This document shows positions 35,116 through 43,783 of a stretch of DNA of 64,000 nucleotides, piece after piece. The stretch is from an uncultured Bacteroidota bacterium (lineage in GTDB: Bacteria > Bacteroidota > Bacteroidia > Flavobacteriales > Flavobacteriaceae), in NCBI GenBank assembly GCA_903838055.1, contig CAILWV010000015.1, forward strand, positions 1 through 64,000. The letters run 5' to 3'. Position numbers and translations under genes: made by a program. Position 1 is the stretch's first letter. Each line of letters begins with the position of its first letter. The notes under the pieces were generated by a model. It was not told where the DNA came from. It saw nothing but the letters and a program-made list of their open reading frames with translations, and made no database searches.

Positions 35116-36855
35116 TTACCTTTTCAATAGTAATTTACCAGATTTTACTTCTCCGTTTTCTCCCGAAATTTTATAAAAATATGCTCCATTTATGGCATCA
35201 CCACCGCCATTGTTAGTACCATCCCAAATAACTTGGAATTTTCCTTCATTCACATAGTTTCCATTTATTAGTTCTTTAACAATTTGTCCTAACTCATTAT
35301 AAATAGTTATCGAAATATTCTGAGGAGAATTCAAAGTAAAAGCAATAGTTGTTTCTTTAGAAAAAGGGTTAGGATAGGCAATTTCATCAGCATAATTACT
35401 GTTCCAAATTACAGCAGAATTAGTACTTAAATTATAACAATTACTCAATCCAATGGTATAAGTAGCTGAAATATCTTTGTTGTGTCTAGTTGCTGATTCA
35501 TTCGCAGGTAAATAGGCACGAACATAATCTACTTGGAGTCCAGTTCCTGTGACAGTTACTCTTAAATGACCAGAATTTCCTACAATTTGTCCTGCAAGAT
35601 ATCCATAAGTTGCAGCTTGTGACGGATAATTAAAGTTAGGTAAACTAGGTTGTGGCGTTTCTTGATATACTAAACAATCTTTGTCTTGTTTAACATACAA
35701 ATGGTCGTGCCCGTGAAAAAATATATTTACATGATTTTCTGTTAATAAATCTTTAATAGGTTTATACCATCCTGGTCTATAAGTTGCAAAACCAGGAGTT
35801 ACACCATCAGAATTCATACCTCCCCATTCGTATTTATCAGCATATTCAGTACCTCCACGACCTTCTGGATCGCCACCAACAATTTGATGCGAGAAAATGA
35901 ATTTGAATTTAGCGTTACTGTTTTCTAAAGTAGTTCTAAGCCAATTGTATTGTGTTGCTCCCAGTGACCAATACCAACCAGTATTTGCATTTGCATTTGG
36001 TTTCGGATTTGTGTTCCAATAAGGATCAATTACAAGAAATAAAGCATCACCCCACGTCCAAGAATAATATGCTTTTCTTTGTCCAGGCGTATTATTGGGT
36101 CCTACAAAATTTTGGGTTGTACTATCACCAGAATAAAAACCATCAGGCCCAGGATTTAAAAAATATTTTTGTCTTTCTTGGGTGTTCCAAATAGCAATAT
36201 TGTTGGCAGTCCCATCTAAATTCCAACCTGCTTCACCTTCATGGTTTCCTAACACATTAAATAACGGAACAGAATGGCAAATGGTTTCGTAATTTGAGCG
36301 AAGTAAATTACATCGGTATCCAATTGTATCATGGGGAATTGTATTTGTAGTAAGGTTTTTTAATTTATCAGTCATTAAAAAATCTCCTAAATCAATCATG
36401 AAATCTGGGTTATCTTCTAATTGGTTTTGCAAACATCTTTGATATAATGCAACGTTTGTAGATGAATCCATATGTGGATCGGCTTGAACTACAAATGTAT
36501 ACGGGCTTCCAAGTTGTCTTTGTGTGTGAAAATAATGCTCTGTTCGAGAAGTAAAATTTATATCTCCCGGATTTCTATGAACTACTCTATAATAGTATTT
36601 AGTATCTGGTTGTAAACCATTAATTGTTATCTCTGCAGGTTCATTTGCTGCAAAGGTTTGCCAACTTGTTTGTGATGGATAAACACCACTTGTAGTTCCA
36701 TATTGCACTGCCATTTCTGCTGCTGTTGAAAAGAACATTTTAACAGAAATACCAGTATCCCTTGGTTTTCCCAATATTTCTTGTCTAGAAACAGTTTGAG
36801 CATTACTAGTAAAAACAAATAATAATGTTAAAATAAATATGTAATAATTTTTCAT
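35116..36855 (-). CDS. Secreted purple-acid-phosphatase-like metallophosphoesterase (first paralogue)
   Basis: The 579-residue protein has a signal peptide ending near SNAQ (about residue 20), an N-terminal fibronectin-like PAP domain (about 25-115, with GLQPDTKYYYRV) and a calcineurin-like phosphoesterase domain (about 115-440). The metal motifs are in order: DPH in VQADPHMD, GD in DLGDFLM, GNHE in LGNHEGE, H in FSHQIV, and GHDH in FFHGHDHLYV. The C-terminus is a FlgD-Ig-like T9SS domain (YPNPFSKETTIAF ... SGKLLLKR). It would hydrolyse phosphate esters outside the cell. It lies 11 nt after its paralogue. Confidence 0.9.
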   Translation of the reverse strand: MKNYYIFILTLLFVFTSNAQTVSRQEILGKPRDTGISVKMFFSTAAEMAVQYGTTSGVYPSQTSWQTFAANEPAEITINGLQPDTKYYYRVVHRNPGDINFTSRTEHYFHTQRQLGSPYTFVVQADPHMDSSTNVALYQRCLQNQLEDNPDFMIDLGDFLMTDKLKNLTTNTIPHDTIGYRCNLLRSNYETICHSVPLFNVLGNHEGEAGWNLDGTANNIAIWNTQERQKYFLNPGPDGFYSGDSTTQNFVGPNNTPGQRKAYYSWTWGDALFLVIDPYWNTNPKPNANANTGWYWSLGATQYNWLRTTLENSNAKFKFIFSHQIVGGDPEGRGGTEYADKYEWGGMNSDGVTPGFATYRPGWYKPIKDLLTENHVNIFFHGHDHLYVKQDKDCLVYQETPQPSLPNFNYPSQAATYGYLAGQIVGNSGHLRVTVTGTGLQVDYVRAYLPANESATRHNKDISATYTIGLSNCYNLSTNSAVIWNSNYADEIAYPNPFSKETTIAFTLNSPQNISITIYNELGQIVKELINGNYVNEGKFQVIWDGTNNGGGDAINGAYFYKISGENGEVKSGKLLLKR

Positions 36856-36866
36856 CTTAATTTAGT

Positions 36867-38582
36867 TTAGTGTTTGATAATTATCTTTTTAGTTAATCTT
36901 GAATTTTCGTCTATCTTTAAAAAGTAAACTCCATCTGGAATTTTAGATATATCTATTTCATTTGATTCAAATAATAGTAATGATTGTCCAAGAATATTTG
37001 TTATTTCATAATGATGGTTATAAGTATTATCTGTAAAATAAATATTTAATATATCGTTAGCTGGATTTGGAAAAGCAATAACCTCCGATTTTGTACTAGC
37101 TACTTCATTTGAATTTAAGGCGCAAGTACCAACTGTATACGAATAGCCAATTTCTCCATTTGTATGACCTGCAGAACCATTTGTACCTGGAATGTAAGAT
37201 TTCACATAATCTACAGTAACACAATCTGGCGTTACATTTACTTTAATATGTCCCGTGCCATCTAAAGTAACATCGGTATATGCAGTTGCATTTGCAGTAT
37301 AACCAAAGGTATAAGTAGCATCGCTAGGCATAGGGACTTCTTGATAGACAACTCCATTTAATTGTTCTTTTGCGTACAAATGATCGTGTCCTTGAAAGAA
37401 AATATCTACCCCTGTATCTTCAAATACTTTTTGAATCGGTTTTCCCCAGCCAGGACGGTATTGATCAAATTTATATTGATTGTTTTGCATTCCTCCCCAT
37501 TCGTATCCAGTAGCCCAAGCACTGCCTCCGCGACCTTGACCCCTAGAATGATGTGCAAAAACAAATTTATGAGTTGCAGTGCTGTTTTCTAATACTCCTC
37601 GCATCCATAAATATTGAGCTTGCCCTAATGTCCAATCCCAATTTGTTGGCTTAGATCCATCTGCAGGAGTTGCACCAGGAAATATTTCGGTTCTATATAC
37701 GTCTAATACTACAAAAAGAGCGTCGCCCCAAGTCCAAGCATAATAGTTTTCAGGCATTCCGATACCAAAATTTTCTACAGTTGTATTTCCTGAATAAAAA
37801 TTATTTGGAAATGGGTTTGGATAATAATATTTTCGCCATTGTGTGCCCCATACTCCAATACCGTTTGGTGCTGCAGGCAAAGAGTTTGTTGCTGTGGTGT
37901 AAATTCCATTTACATTTAAAAAATAATCATTTTCCCCTTCATGATTTCCTAAACAAACATAAAATGGAATCGAAGTACAAATTGCTCCTAGATAATCTCT
38001 ATAATTTTTATGCAAGATATCCATATCATTGCTAGAAGTAATAGTAGGAGCGTGGTCATCACCAAAAATATCTCCTAAGGAAAGCATAAAATCAGGATTT
38101 TCGGTTGCTTCATTAGCAAGAGTAGTTTGATACATTGCTGCATTTGAGTAGTTGCTATATAAGTGTTCATCAGATTCTACAGTAAATATAAAATTACTTC
38201 CTGCAGAGCGCTGGGTTTGAAAATGGTATTCTGGAGTTGTTGAATAAGTAGATGCCCCAATAAGTTTATATTGCATTCGATAATAATATTTAGAATTTGG
38301 CAATAATCCAGTTAAATCAATTTCATCAGGAACATTTGAAGCGTTAGTATAAGTAATGGATGTGTTTGTGTAATTTCCGGTTTGTAAACCATATTCTAAA
38401 AAATAGTTAACATTTTGATCAAATAAGATACTTGCAGTAATTGAAGTATTAGTTGGTCTTCCTAAAATAATGGATTTTTGTTGTGCCTGATTTTTTTGAT
38501 GCGAGATACAGATAAGTCCAATTAAAACTATTTTATTTGTCCATTTTTTTGCTAAATAAAATAAAGAATAATTATTTTTCAT
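36867..38582 (-). CDS. Secreted purple-acid-phosphatase-like metallophosphoesterase (second paralogue)
   Basis: The 571-residue relative of the next gene has the same layout: signal sequence (about 1-34, unusually long before the hydrophobic helix), PAP-type N-domain with GLLPNSKYYYRM, and phosphoesterase with VESDEHLYS, SLGDIFGDD, LGNHEGENDY, FAHHSRGQ and FQGHDHLYA. It differs at the end, where it carries a plain type A T9SS signal (AFPNPANDILNIYF ... KKIIIKH). The reading frame opens at a TTG at 38588, but the ATG at 38582 is preferred. It is the first gene of the six-gene cluster; its promoter should lie in 38583-38660. Confidence 0.9.
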   Translation of the reverse strand: MKNNYSLFYLAKKWTNKIVLIGLICISHQKNQAQQKSIILGRPTNTSITASILFDQNVNYFLEYGLQTGNYTNTSITYTNASNVPDEIDLTGLLPNSKYYYRMQYKLIGASTYSTTPEYHFQTQRSAGSNFIFTVESDEHLYSNYSNAAMYQTTLANEATENPDFMLSLGDIFGDDHAPTITSSNDMDILHKNYRDYLGAICTSIPFYVCLGNHEGENDYFLNVNGIYTTATNSLPAAPNGIGVWGTQWRKYYYPNPFPNNFYSGNTTVENFGIGMPENYYAWTWGDALFVVLDVYRTEIFPGATPADGSKPTNWDWTLGQAQYLWMRGVLENSTATHKFVFAHHSRGQGRGGSAWATGYEWGGMQNNQYKFDQYRPGWGKPIQKVFEDTGVDIFFQGHDHLYAKEQLNGVVYQEVPMPSDATYTFGYTANATAYTDVTLDGTGHIKVNVTPDCVTVDYVKSYIPGTNGSAGHTNGEIGYSYTVGTCALNSNEVASTKSEVIAFPNPANDILNIYFTDNTYNHHYEITNILGQSLLLFESNEIDISKIPDGVYFLKIDENSRLTKKIIIKH

Positions 38583-38668
38583 AATCAATTTTTTTTGGTT
38601 GGTTTGGTCTTAAAAAAAATAAATATCAATATGACTATAAAAAAGTAATATGGTTTAATTGTAAAAAA

Positions 38669-38700
38669 AAATCCTTTAAAATTTTACTTTTAAAGGATTT
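38669..38700 (-). terminator. Terminator after trxB
   Basis: A 13-bp perfect stem (38669-38681 with 38688-38700) has on the minus strand a run of Us after it (A tract 38663-38668). It separates trxB from the phosphatase cluster. Confidence 0.85.
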
Positions 38701-38721
38701 AGATGTTAAATTTAGAATAAA

Positions 38722-39669
38722 TTATTCTTTGCTAGCTAAATATCGTTCCGCGTCTAAAGCTGCCATGCATCCAGTTCCAGCAGCAGTAATTGCTTGGCGA
38801 TAAACATGATCTGCAGCATCGCCACCTACAAATACACCAGGAATATTAGTTTTGGATGATCCAGGAATATTTACAATATATCCAGTTTCGTCAAGTGTAA
38901 TAAAGTCTTTAAAAATATCTGTATTTGGTTTATGCCCAATTGCTACGAAAAATCCGGTTGCAGGAATTTCTTTAGTTTCACCGGAGTTTCTGTTTTTTAC
39001 ACGAACAGCAGTAACCACTTGTCCGTCTCCCAATACTTCATCGGTTTCAGTATTCAATAATATTTCAATATTTTCTGTTTTTCTAACACGTTCTGCCATA
39101 ATTTTAGAAGCTCTAAATTGCTCACTTCTAACTAACATGGTAACTTTTTTGCAAAGTTTAGATAAGTAATGAGCCTCTTCACAAGCCGAATCTCCAGCAC
39201 CAACAATAACGACTTCTTGATTTCTGTAGAAAAAACCATCACAAACAGCACAAGCAGAAACTCCGCCGCCAGTTTTTAAATAATGTTGCTCAGATGCTAA
39301 TCCTAAATATTTAGCTGAAGCACCAGTAGAAATAATAACTGTTTCGCAATGCAATTCTTTAGTATCATTAATCCATACTTTATGAATAGGACCAGAAAAA
39401 TCTACTTTAGTAGCCCATCCATCTCGAACATCTGTGCCAAATCGTTGTGCTTGCAGTTGTAAATTAATCATCATTTCGGGACCTGTAATTCCTTCAGGGT
39501 TTCCAGGCCAGTTTTCTACTTCATTGGTTGTTGTTAATTGTCCACCAGGTTGTGTTCCTTGATATAAAACAGGATTCATATTTGCTCTAGAAGCATATAT
39601 AGCAGCGGTATATCCAGCAGGACCAGACCCAATAATAAGACATTTTATTTTTTCAATTGTTTCAGACAT
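38722..39669 (-). CDS. trxB: Thioredoxin reductase
   Basis: The 315-residue FAD/NADPH enzyme reduces thioredoxin. It has the FAD-binding GSGPAGYTAAIYASRANM, the redox-active CAVCDG, the NADPH-binding GAGDSACEEAHYLSKL, and the C-terminal GGDAADHVYRQAITAAGTGCMAALDAE. Start at ATG 39669; the frame is open a little further (TTG at 39693), but similarity begins at GSGPAG. It is monocistronic and supplies the thioredoxins that serve the peroxiredoxins and ArsC in this window. Confidence 0.97.
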   Translation of the reverse strand: MSETIEKIKCLIIGSGPAGYTAAIYASRANMNPVLYQGTQPGGQLTTTNEVENWPGNPEGITGPEMMINLQLQAQRFGTDVRDGWATKVDFSGPIHKVWINDTKELHCETVIISTGASAKYLGLASEQHYLKTGGGVSACAVCDGFFYRNQEVVIVGAGDSACEEAHYLSKLCKKVTMLVRSEQFRASKIMAERVRKTENIEILLNTETDEVLGDGQVVTAVRVKNRNSGETKEIPATGFFVAIGHKPNTDIFKDFITLDETGYIVNIPGSSKTNIPGVFVGGDAADHVYRQAITAAGTGCMAALDAERYLASKE

Positions 39670-39776
39670 GACATGATAGTTTAATAAATGCAAATGTAAG
39701 TTTTTATTAAAATATATTCCTAAAATGCTATTAGAAAAATAAACATAAAATAAATAGAATTAATAGTAGAAAACAT

Positions 39777-39807
39777 TTTGATAACCGATTATTTGTTTTT
39801 ATATTTG
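39777..39807 (+). promoter_or_regulatory. Promoter of the tRNA-Pro gene (Bacteroidetes type)
   Basis: TTTG (39777-39780) is followed after 19 nt by TATATTTG (39800-39807), an exact match to the Bacteroidetes -33/-7 consensus TTTG-N19-TAnnTTTG. The mature tRNA begins 11 nt after the -7 box. It is the clearest promoter in the window. Confidence 0.8.
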
Positions 39808-39817
39808 CAATCGCTTT

Positions 39818-39892
39818 CGGGGTGTAGCGTAGCCCGGTTATCGCGCCTGCTTTGGGAGCAGGAGGCCGCAGGTTCGAATCCTGCCACCCCGA
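39818..39892 (+). tRNA. tRNA-Pro (anticodon TGG)
   Basis: A 75-nt cloverleaf is visible. The acceptor stem is CGGGGTG with CACCCCG. The anticodon stem CCTGC/GCAGG holds the loop TTTGGGA with anticodon TGG. The T arm is GCAGG-TTCGAAT-CCTGC, and the discriminator base is A. CCA is not encoded. The TGG anticodon (modified U at the wobble position) reads proline codons CCN. A promoter and terminator flank it, so it is a single-gene unit. Confidence 0.96.
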
Positions 39893-39893
39893 C

Positions 39894-39928
39894 AAAAGTC
39901 TTTTCATAATTTTGAAAAGACTTTTTTT
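39894..39928 (+). terminator. Terminator after tRNA-Pro
   Basis: A 13-bp stem (39894-39906 with 39913-39925) with a TAATTT loop is followed by more Ts, starting 2 nt after the tRNA. Confidence 0.85.
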
Positions 39929-40039
39929 ATTTTATAGGAGTTAGAATTCAAAAACAGCATATTTTTAATAGGAAAAGCTATAAAGCATATCCTGAATTAT
40001 TAAAATATTTTCATTACTTTGTGATTAAATAACTTATAG

Positions 40040-41467
40040 GTGAGTACTAAAAACTTCTATTCCATATTATCTAATAACTTTCCGTTTAATCCTACGATTA
40101 AGCAGAATTCTTTCTTTCAAAAAATTGCTGTATTCTTAACAGACACCAATAACGAAACTATTTTTGTATTAAAAGGATATGCAGGAACCGGAAAAACTAC
40201 AGTAATATCTACGATTGTAAATAATTTAATTGAAATTAATAAAAAATATGTTTTGCTTGCTCCTACAGGACGTGCCGCCAAAGTCATAGCAAATTATTCA
40301 AATAAGCCTGCATTTACAATTCATAAGAAAATATATTTTCCTAAGAAATCGAGTGGTGGTGGAGTGGCTTTTACTATGCAACAAAATAAACATAAAAATA
40401 CTATTTTTATTGTGGATGAAGCATCCATGATTTCTGATCAAAGTAACGAAAGCAAGATGTATGAAAACGGAAGTTTGCTTGATGATTTGATTTCTTATGT
40501 TTATAGTGGTGAGAATTGTAAAATGATTTTGCTAGGAGATACCGCTCAATTACCTCCAATTAATTTAGATATTTCACCAGCGCTAAATACCGATACACTT
40601 GAATTAAATTATGACAAAAGAGTTGATTGGATTGAATTAGATGAAGTAATGCGTCAGGAATTAAATTCCGGAATTTTATATAATGCAACCGAATTAAGGG
40701 AATTACTTAAAGATACTTTCTTTACTGAATTCAAATTCAAATTGCGAGGATTTAAAGATGTTATTCGTTTAACAGATGGCTACGACATTCAAGATGCTAT
40801 CAATCAAGCTTATAGCAATTACTCTATAGAAGACACAGCTTTTATTGTTCGTTCTAATAAAAGAGCAAATCAGTATAACGAACAAATTAGAATGAAAATT
40901 CTGGATAAAGAAAGTGATTTATCAGTAGGTGATTTTTTAATGGTAGTTAAGAACAATTACTTTTGGTTAAAGGAAAAAGACGAAGCTGGATTTATTGCTA
41001 ATGGGGATATTATAGAAGTATTAGAGATATATAGTTTCAAAGATTTATATGGATTCAATTTTGCAAAAGTTAAAATTCGAATGGTAGATTATCCTAACCA
41101 AATTCCATTTGAAACTGTTTTGATTTTGGATACTATTAAAAGCGAAGCTCCATCATTAACCTATGAGCAATCAAATAGTTTATATTCCGAAGTAATGAAA
41201 GATTATGAACATTTAACCTCTAAATATGCCAAGTTCCAAAAGGTTAAAGAAAACGAATTTTTTAATGGTTTGCAGGTGAAATTTTCCTATGCTATTACTT
41301 GTCATAAAAGTCAAGGTGGACAATGGAATACTGTTTTTATTGAACAGCCCTATTTGCCGGATGGCATAGATAGGGATTATATTCGTTGGTTATATACTGC
41401 TATGACTAGAGCTAAAGATAGATTGTATTTAATTGGTTTTAAAGATGATAGTTTTGAGGAAAACTAA
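40040..41467 (+). CDS. RecD/Dda-like superfamily 1B DNA helicase
   Basis: The 475-residue ATPase has motif I LKGYAGTGKTT (about 44-54), motif II IFIVDEASM, motif III ILLGDTAQLPP, the VMRQ motif and motif VI YTAMTRAKDRL, with CHKSQGGQW before it (the UvrD-like C-terminal signature of RecD2/Dda). It lacks the long N-terminal region of RecD2, so it is closer in size to phage Dda. Such helicases move 5'-3' in repair or fork restart. The start is GTG at 40040; no ATG lies near, and the ORF motif begins soon after. It stands alone between the tRNA and a convergent operon. Confidence 0.88.
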   Translation: MSTKNFYSILSNNFPFNPTIKQNSFFQKIAVFLTDTNNETIFVLKGYAGTGKTTVISTIVNNLIEINKKYVLLAPTGRAAKVIANYSNKPAFTIHKKIYFPKKSSGGGVAFTMQQNKHKNTIFIVDEASMISDQSNESKMYENGSLLDDLISYVYSGENCKMILLGDTAQLPPINLDISPALNTDTLELNYDKRVDWIELDEVMRQELNSGILYNATELRELLKDTFFTEFKFKLRGFKDVIRLTDGYDIQDAINQAYSNYSIEDTAFIVRSNKRANQYNEQIRMKILDKESDLSVGDFLMVVKNNYFWLKEKDEAGFIANGDIIEVLEIYSFKDLYGFNFAKVKIRMVDYPNQIPFETVLILDTIKSEAPSLTYEQSNSLYSEVMKDYEHLTSKYAKFQKVKENEFFNGLQVKFSYAITCHKSQGGQWNTVFIEQPYLPDGIDRDYIRWLYTAMTRAKDRLYLIGFKDDSFEEN

Positions 41468-41491
41468 AAGATTAGTTTGAAATAAAATTAT

Positions 41492-42001
41492 TTACTTTGA
41501 AGGTTTAGTACTGTTTTTATCAGAGCTAATTGGTTCCCAAAGTTCAATTTTATTACCTTCAGAATCCATAATATGAAGAAATTTTCCATAATCATAATTA
41601 GCAACGCTATCTAATAAAGTCACTCCATTTTCTTTAAGTTTAATAACAAGAGCATCCATGTTTTGTACTTGATAATTAATCATAAAATCTTTTTGGGATG
41701 GCGAAAAATAGGCGTCTCCTTTTTTAAAAGGTCTCCATTGTGTTGAGTTTATTTCATCGGGATTATTTACATTTCTTGTCTCAAAACTAGAAGATCCCCA
41801 AGTATTAATTTCAAGACCTAAGTTTTTAACATACCAAGCTTTAGTTTCTTTGGGATTGTCTGAATAAAAGAAAATCCCACCAATTCCAGTTGCCTTTGGA
41901 CTAGTATCAACTAGTGAAGTTGTTTTTTTAGATTTGTTAATTGCAGAATTACAATTCGTAAGTACAAGTGCTATAATTAATAGCATGAGGATTTTATTCA
42001 T
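41492..42001 (-). CDS. VOC/glyoxalase-fold lipoprotein
   Basis: The 169-residue protein has a lipobox at C17 (VLTNCNS). It also has one glyoxalase/bleomycin-resistance-type domain (about 38-160): GGIFFYSDNPKETKAWYVKNLGL, then FMINYQVQNMDALVIKLKENGV, and IMDSEGNKIELWEP with the glutamate that would be a metal ligand. Most VOC proteins are cytoplasmic, so a lipid-anchored form is less usual. Substrate unknown. It is the last gene of the tsaD run, 24 nt after its neighbour. Confidence 0.8.
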   Translation of the reverse strand: MNKILMLLIIALVLTNCNSAINKSKKTTSLVDTSPKATGIGGIFFYSDNPKETKAWYVKNLGLEINTWGSSSFETRNVNNPDEINSTQWRPFKKGDAYFSPSQKDFMINYQVQNMDALVIKLKENGVTLLDSVANYDYGKFLHIMDSEGNKIELWEPISSDKNSTKPSK

Positions 42002-42025
42002 TTTTATTATTTTTTTAATAAAATA

Positions 42026-42589
42026 CTACTCTACACACTTTAAATAATCCATAAAGAAATGATCTGGATTGTAAGTTTTCTTATCTATTTCTGAAACTAA
42101 AACTTCTTTAGCTATATAGTCTGTTGTTTCTCCTGCAAATTTTACTCTGAAAACGGAAATAGGGTATTTTTTAAGATCTTCTAAATTGGTTTTTGTAAAC
42201 AAAAAATAAGCACTTAGTAATCTGCAGTTTTCATTTTCTATTCTAACCGAATTACCACAACTTTCTTGTTCTAATCCAATTAATGTAATTACCTTTCCGT
42301 TAGTTAATTGAAAGTAAATTCTAGAGTTTTTATCGAAACATTTAGCTGGAATAAAGTCAGCACTTTTTTTTATCATTTGAAAGTTTAATGATAATAATCC
42401 ATCAGCATTTATTAATGAAAAAAAGATTGAGGTTTTGCTGTTGCCAAATACCTTTTCATGCATTACATATTCTTTTGTAGATTTATATATTCCAATACTA
42501 TCTTTAACATTTGTGCTATATTCACATTCTTTTTGGGCAAAAGTGGTAATAGAAATTAGAAAGAATAGTATAGCTAAGGACTTTTTCAT
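42026..42589 (-). CDS. Secreted protein of unknown function
   Basis: The 187-residue protein has a clear signal peptide (ends near TTFAQ, residue 19) and four or more cysteines (KECEY, AKCFD, ESCGN, ENCRL) that may form disulfides. I do not recognise the family. Its ATG overlaps the stop of the methyltransferase gene by 4 nt, so it is cotranslated with it. It may be a lineage-specific addition to the tsaD run. Confidence 0.65.
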   Translation of the reverse strand: MKKSLAILFFLISITTFAQKECEYSTNVKDSIGIYKSTKEYVMHEKVFGNSKTSIFFSLINADGLLSLNFQMIKKSADFIPAKCFDKNSRIYFQLTNGKVITLIGLEQESCGNSVRIENENCRLLSAYFLFTKTNLEDLKKYPISVFRVKFAGETTDYIAKEVLVSEIDKKTYNPDHFFMDYLKCVE

Positions 42590-43773
42590 GGATTATTTAT
42601 TTTTGTGCAAATTAACACTATTTTATTATTATTTAAATCAGTTGTAAAAAAACAATAGTGACTACCACCGTCTTTTATTTTCCACTTTTTCCGAATATTT
42701 TCCACAGTATCTGGAAAATTCCGAATTGTAATATTCATTTTTTTATTTTCTAAATTCAAAATCATTTCTTTTTTAGAAAATGAAAATATACTATTAATTT
42801 CAAATATTCTTCCCGGAAATTCTAGTAATTTATCTGAAGTGTACAAATGCGAATGAAGATGTAGTTTTTCAATATCGAATTGGGCTGCAACTTCTTTAAA
42901 TCCTCCCGATTTTAAGATGGCACTATTAGGTTCGTATAGATATTTTTTAGGTAATCCTAATTTATAATTACAATCCCAATCCCAATGAAATTCAAAAATC
43001 TCTCTTTTACTCTTATTAAAATTTACAGTATTTATAAAAATTGAATCATTATAATCTTTTTGTAGTTCCCAAAGTAATTCTTTCACTTCGTTTTCAACCG
43101 CAACTATATGTATTTTTTTTACATTTTTCAATTCAGATAAACCAGCTGTAATATCCAAAAGGGGAGCAGTTTTAACTAAAATATTATTAGAATACTGAAA
43201 ATAGATTTCTTGTAAATCGGGTACATTTGGAGAACAATCTTTAAGCATAAATACCTTGCCTTTATTTTCGTTTCTTCTTGAAGGATCTACATAAATCCAA
43301 TCAAATTTTTGATTTAAATTTACTAAGGTTTGGTTACTATCGCCTACAACACATTGAATGTTATTTCTTTGTAATTGTTTAAAATTATGATTCACAATTG
43401 AAGATAATTCCGCATCAATTTCACAATGAACAACTTGTTTCATTTTTTTTGAAAAGAAGTAATCATCAACACCAAAACCACCTGACAAATCAATTAAGGA
43501 ATTACCGAATACTAATTCTGATTTGTATTGAGCAGTTATTTCAGATGAGGTTTGTTCAACAGAAATTTTACTAGGATAAATACAATTTTTACATTCAAAC
43601 CATGTTGGAAGTTTGGAACTGCTTTTACTTCGAGCTGTGATTTGATTTAATAAAATTTTGAAATCAATTTCCGGAAAAGGATTTTTAGAAAGTGCTAATT
43701 TAGTTCCGTCATGCCCCGTTTTTTCTATTATGTATTCCTGAATTTCAGGGCGAAGTAAAACTAAATTTTCCAT
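42586..43773 (-). CDS. SAM-dependent methyltransferase with THUMP-like domain
   Basis: The 395-residue protein has a class I methyltransferase core in the middle (DLSGGFGVDDYFFSKK as the SAM loop near 94-110, and DWIYVDPSRRNENKG with the DPSRR motif near 158-172). A C-terminal region ending in GGSHYCFFTT corresponds to the THUMP-like domain of Bacteroidetes proteins. These are presumed RNA methyltransferases because of the THUMP link and the nearby rRNA and tRNA modification genes. The target is unknown. Confidence 0.8.
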   Translation of the reverse strand: MENLVLLRPEIQEYIIEKTGHDGTKLALSKNPFPEIDFKILLNQITARSKSSSKLPTWFECKNCIYPSKISVEQTSSEITAQYKSELVFGNSLIDLSGGFGVDDYFFSKKMKQVVHCEIDAELSSIVNHNFKQLQRNNIQCVVGDSNQTLVNLNQKFDWIYVDPSRRNENKGKVFMLKDCSPNVPDLQEIYFQYSNNILVKTAPLLDITAGLSELKNVKKIHIVAVENEVKELLWELQKDYNDSIFINTVNFNKSKREIFEFHWDWDCNYKLGLPKKYLYEPNSAILKSGGFKEVAAQFDIEKLHLHSHLYTSDKLLEFPGRIFEINSIFSFSKKEMILNLENKKMNITIRNFPDTVENIRKKWKIKDGGSHYCFFTTDLNNNKIVLICTKINNP

Positions 43774-43783
43774 TAATAATTAA

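Noticed and set aside
37670..38035. 121-codon ORF antisense to the second phosphoesterase gene
   Set aside because: The sense gene has all five metallophosphoesterase motifs here; the antisense product has no recognisable domain.
39893..40039. tRNA-Pro 3' end as an integration site
   Set aside because: The sequence after the tRNA is its own terminator, followed by an ordinary helicase gene; no second copy of the tRNA 3' end was seen.
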